7,280 nt of DNA from an uncultured Phenylobacterium sp. (GTDB taxonomy: Bacteria > Pseudomonadota > Alphaproteobacteria > Caulobacterales > Caulobacteraceae). Of the stretch, positions 6,316 to 7,280 are shown piece by piece. The notes beneath the pieces were generated by a model, which had not been told where the DNA came from, did not search any database, and saw nothing but the letters and a program-made list of their open reading frames with translations. How positions within the stretch are numbered: the first letter of the stretch is position 1; each line of letters begins with the position of its first letter. A program made the position numbers and the translations under genes. The stretch lies in the NCBI GenBank assembly GCA_945952355.1, contig CAMFIW010000129.1, positions 1 to 7,280 of the forward strand, written 5' to 3'.

Positions 6316-6810
6316 ATGATCAAGCAAACCCTCACCGCCGTCCTGGCCAGCGCCGCGCTCAGCGCCTGCGCGACGCCGCAGCCGACCTTCTACACCGCCG
6401 CGCGCGGCCCGCAGGCGGTGGGCTATTCGGAGTACAAGATCGAGCCTGGCCGCTACCGCATCACCTTCCGCGGCGGGCCGGGCGCGCCGCCGGCCCAGGT
6501 GGGGGACTACGCTCTGCTGCGCGCCGCCGACCTGGCCCTCGCCGAGGGCTACGACTGGTTCCGCGTCTATGACCGACGGATGGAGGGCGCACCGAGCAAC
6601 GGGCCGCGCCTGTCGCTGGGCGTCGGCGGAGCGAGCTTCGGCGGCCACTCGGCGGTCGGTCTGGGCGTCAGCAAGGGCTTCGACCTCGGCGGTGGGCCTC
6701 AGCTGGCCCAGACGCTCGAGGTGATCATGGGCAAGGGCGAGCCACCGCGCGACCCGCAGGTCTATGTCGCCCGCGACGTGCGCCGCACGATCGGACCCCG
6801 CGCCTCCTAA
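6316..6810 (+). CDS. Small lipoprotein resembling the CC0125/CC1285 family
   Basis: This is a 164-residue predicted lipoprotein of unknown function. The ATG at 6316 has GGAG at 6304-6307, eight bases upstream. The N terminus (MIKQTLTAVLASAALSAC) is a typical signal with a lipobox ending at Cys18, so processing by signal peptidase II and anchoring in the envelope are expected. The mature part has GYSEYKIEPGRYRITFRG (37-53) followed by a segment in which LLRAADLALAEGYDWFRV is prominent (67-84). From memory this pattern is typical of the alphaproteobacterial family named after Caulobacter CC0125 and CC1285, whose role I do not know. The stretch 101-127 is glycine-rich and low in charge, and the C terminus (VYVARDVRRTIG) looks like a closing strand. 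It sits 32 bases after the pseudouridine synthase and 38 before crcB, so it is probably in the same transcript. Family assignment is moderate; lipoprotein status is strong. Confidence 0.82.
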   Translation: MIKQTLTAVLASAALSACATPQPTFYTAARGPQAVGYSEYKIEPGRYRITFRGGPGAPPAQVGDYALLRAADLALAEGYDWFRVYDRRMEGAPSNGPRLSLGVGGASFGGHSAVGLGVSKGFDLGGGPQLAQTLEVIMGKGEPPRDPQVYVARDVRRTIGPRAS

Positions 6811-6848
6811 GCTTTGCACCGGACCCCGGCACGTCGCATAAGGGGCCG

Positions 6849-7232
6849 ATGAGCAAGATCCTTCTCGTGGCCGCCGGCGGCGCTGTCGGCTCGGTCGCCC
6901 GCTACTTGCTGGGTGGCGCGACCCTGCGTTGGTTCGGCCCGGGCTGGCCCTATGGCACCTTCGCGGCCAACCTGATCGGCGGCCTGCTGATGGGCCTGCT
7001 GGCCGGCTTCCTGGCGTTCCGGGGCGGCGCCGATCAGGAGAAGCTTCGCGTCCTGCTGGGCGTCGGCGTGCTGGGCGGCTTCACCACCTTCTCGTCCTTC
7101 TCGCTGGAGACGGCGCTGATGATCGAGCGCAAGGACTTCGCGACCGCGGCCTTCTACGTGGCGGGCTCAGTCTGCCTGGCGATCGGCGCCCTGTTCATCG
7201 GCCTGATGATCTCGCGCAGGGCCTTCGCATGA
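6849..7232 (+). CDS. crcB: CrcB/Fluc fluoride ion channel
   Basis: This small inner-membrane channel exports fluoride passively and protects against fluoride toxicity. Fluc proteins work as dual-topology homodimers. AGGGG at 6841-6845 precedes the ATG. The 127 residues, normal length for the family, should form four membrane segments. Family motifs are GGAVGSVARY (10-19, with the conserved Arg18), GTFAANLIGG (36-45) with the pore-lining Asn41, and GVLGGFTTFSSFSLE (73-87). In that last motif Phe81 and Phe84 correspond to the fluoride-coordinating Phe box, and the Gly-Phe-Thr-Thr segment corresponds to the central sodium site. All key residues are present, so it should be functional. Its last bases form an ATGA overlap with the next gene, a sign of translational coupling. 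No fluoride riboswitch is visible in the 38-base gap upstream, so expression probably follows the operon rather than fluoride level. Confidence 0.96.
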   Translation: MSKILLVAAGGAVGSVARYLLGGATLRWFGPGWPYGTFAANLIGGLLMGLLAGFLAFRGGADQEKLRVLLGVGVLGGFTTFSSFSLETALMIERKDFATAAFYVAGSVCLAIGALFIGLMISRRAFA

Positions 7233-7280
7233 GGGAGGTCCGCACGCTCTATGTGGACGCCGGCGAGGACGGGGTGCGCC
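7229..7280 (+). CDS. Start of a second RluA/RluC-family pseudouridine synthase, cut by window edge
   Basis: Only 17 complete codons are visible, coding MREVRTLYVDAGEDGVR. The ATG overlaps the crcB stop as ATGA, and the frame stays open to the edge. The N-terminal pattern, a short strand followed by an acidic turn and DG(V/M)R, is what precedes LDRWF and the S4 domain in RluC/RluD-type synthases. In alphaproteobacteria I recall an RluC-type gene usually following crcB. Motif and synteny agree, but the catalytic domain lies outside the window, so the identity is probable rather than shown. Confidence 0.7.
   Translation, partial: MREVRTLYVDAGEDGVR

Noticed and set aside
6265..6819. Minus-strand frame of 184 codons opposite the small lipoprotein
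   Set aside because: The + strand frame has a Shine-Dalgarno, lipobox signal and family-like core, while the antisense frame has none of these.
6811..6848. Fluoride riboswitch ahead of crcB
   Set aside because: The gap is only 38 bases and lacks the riboswitch consensus and its pseudoknot.

Overview
The window is about 70% GC, has dense gene packing, and nearly every gene is on the + strand. Gene order and family resemblance (degP, rarA, an RluA-type synthase, a CC0125/CC1285-like lipoprotein, crcB, then a second RluA/RluC-type synthase) point to an alphaproteobacterium, most likely Caulobacterales (Caulobacter/Phenylobacterium-like). That placement is an inference from recalled family knowledge, not from a search.

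Region 1 (1-2674) holds two diverged TetA-type (TCR/Tet) major facilitator transporters in tandem. The first is cut by the left edge. The second is complete and probably starts at 1451. They are separated by an unusual 618-base gap. The left two thirds of the gap (about 845-1263) is one composite inverted repeat built from CACGAA/CACGGA triads with a roughly 9-base period, nested around an axis near 1051-1054. The right third (1264-1450) has no gene, but it carries a possible branched RNA fold with a competing pairing just before the second transporter.

Region 2 (2740-7280) is a housekeeping cluster read in one direction. A Do/HtrA-family serine protease with a lipoprotein-type signal is followed 23 bases later by rarA (replication-associated ATPase). 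rarA overlaps an RluA-family pseudouridine synthase by GTGA. After a short gap comes a small lipoprotein, then the fluoride channel gene crcB. crcB overlaps by ATGA the start of a second RluA/RluC-family synthase that runs off the right edge. The tight spacing suggests co-transcription, at least from rarA to the second synthase. The genes serve different cell functions (envelope protein quality control, replication-fork maintenance, rRNA modification, fluoride export), so this looks like conserved synteny rather than a single pathway.

I found no clear new defence or biosynthetic system. The parts least explained by known families are the large palindrome at 845-1263, including a reading frame kept in both of its arms, and the structured leader at 1300-1416.
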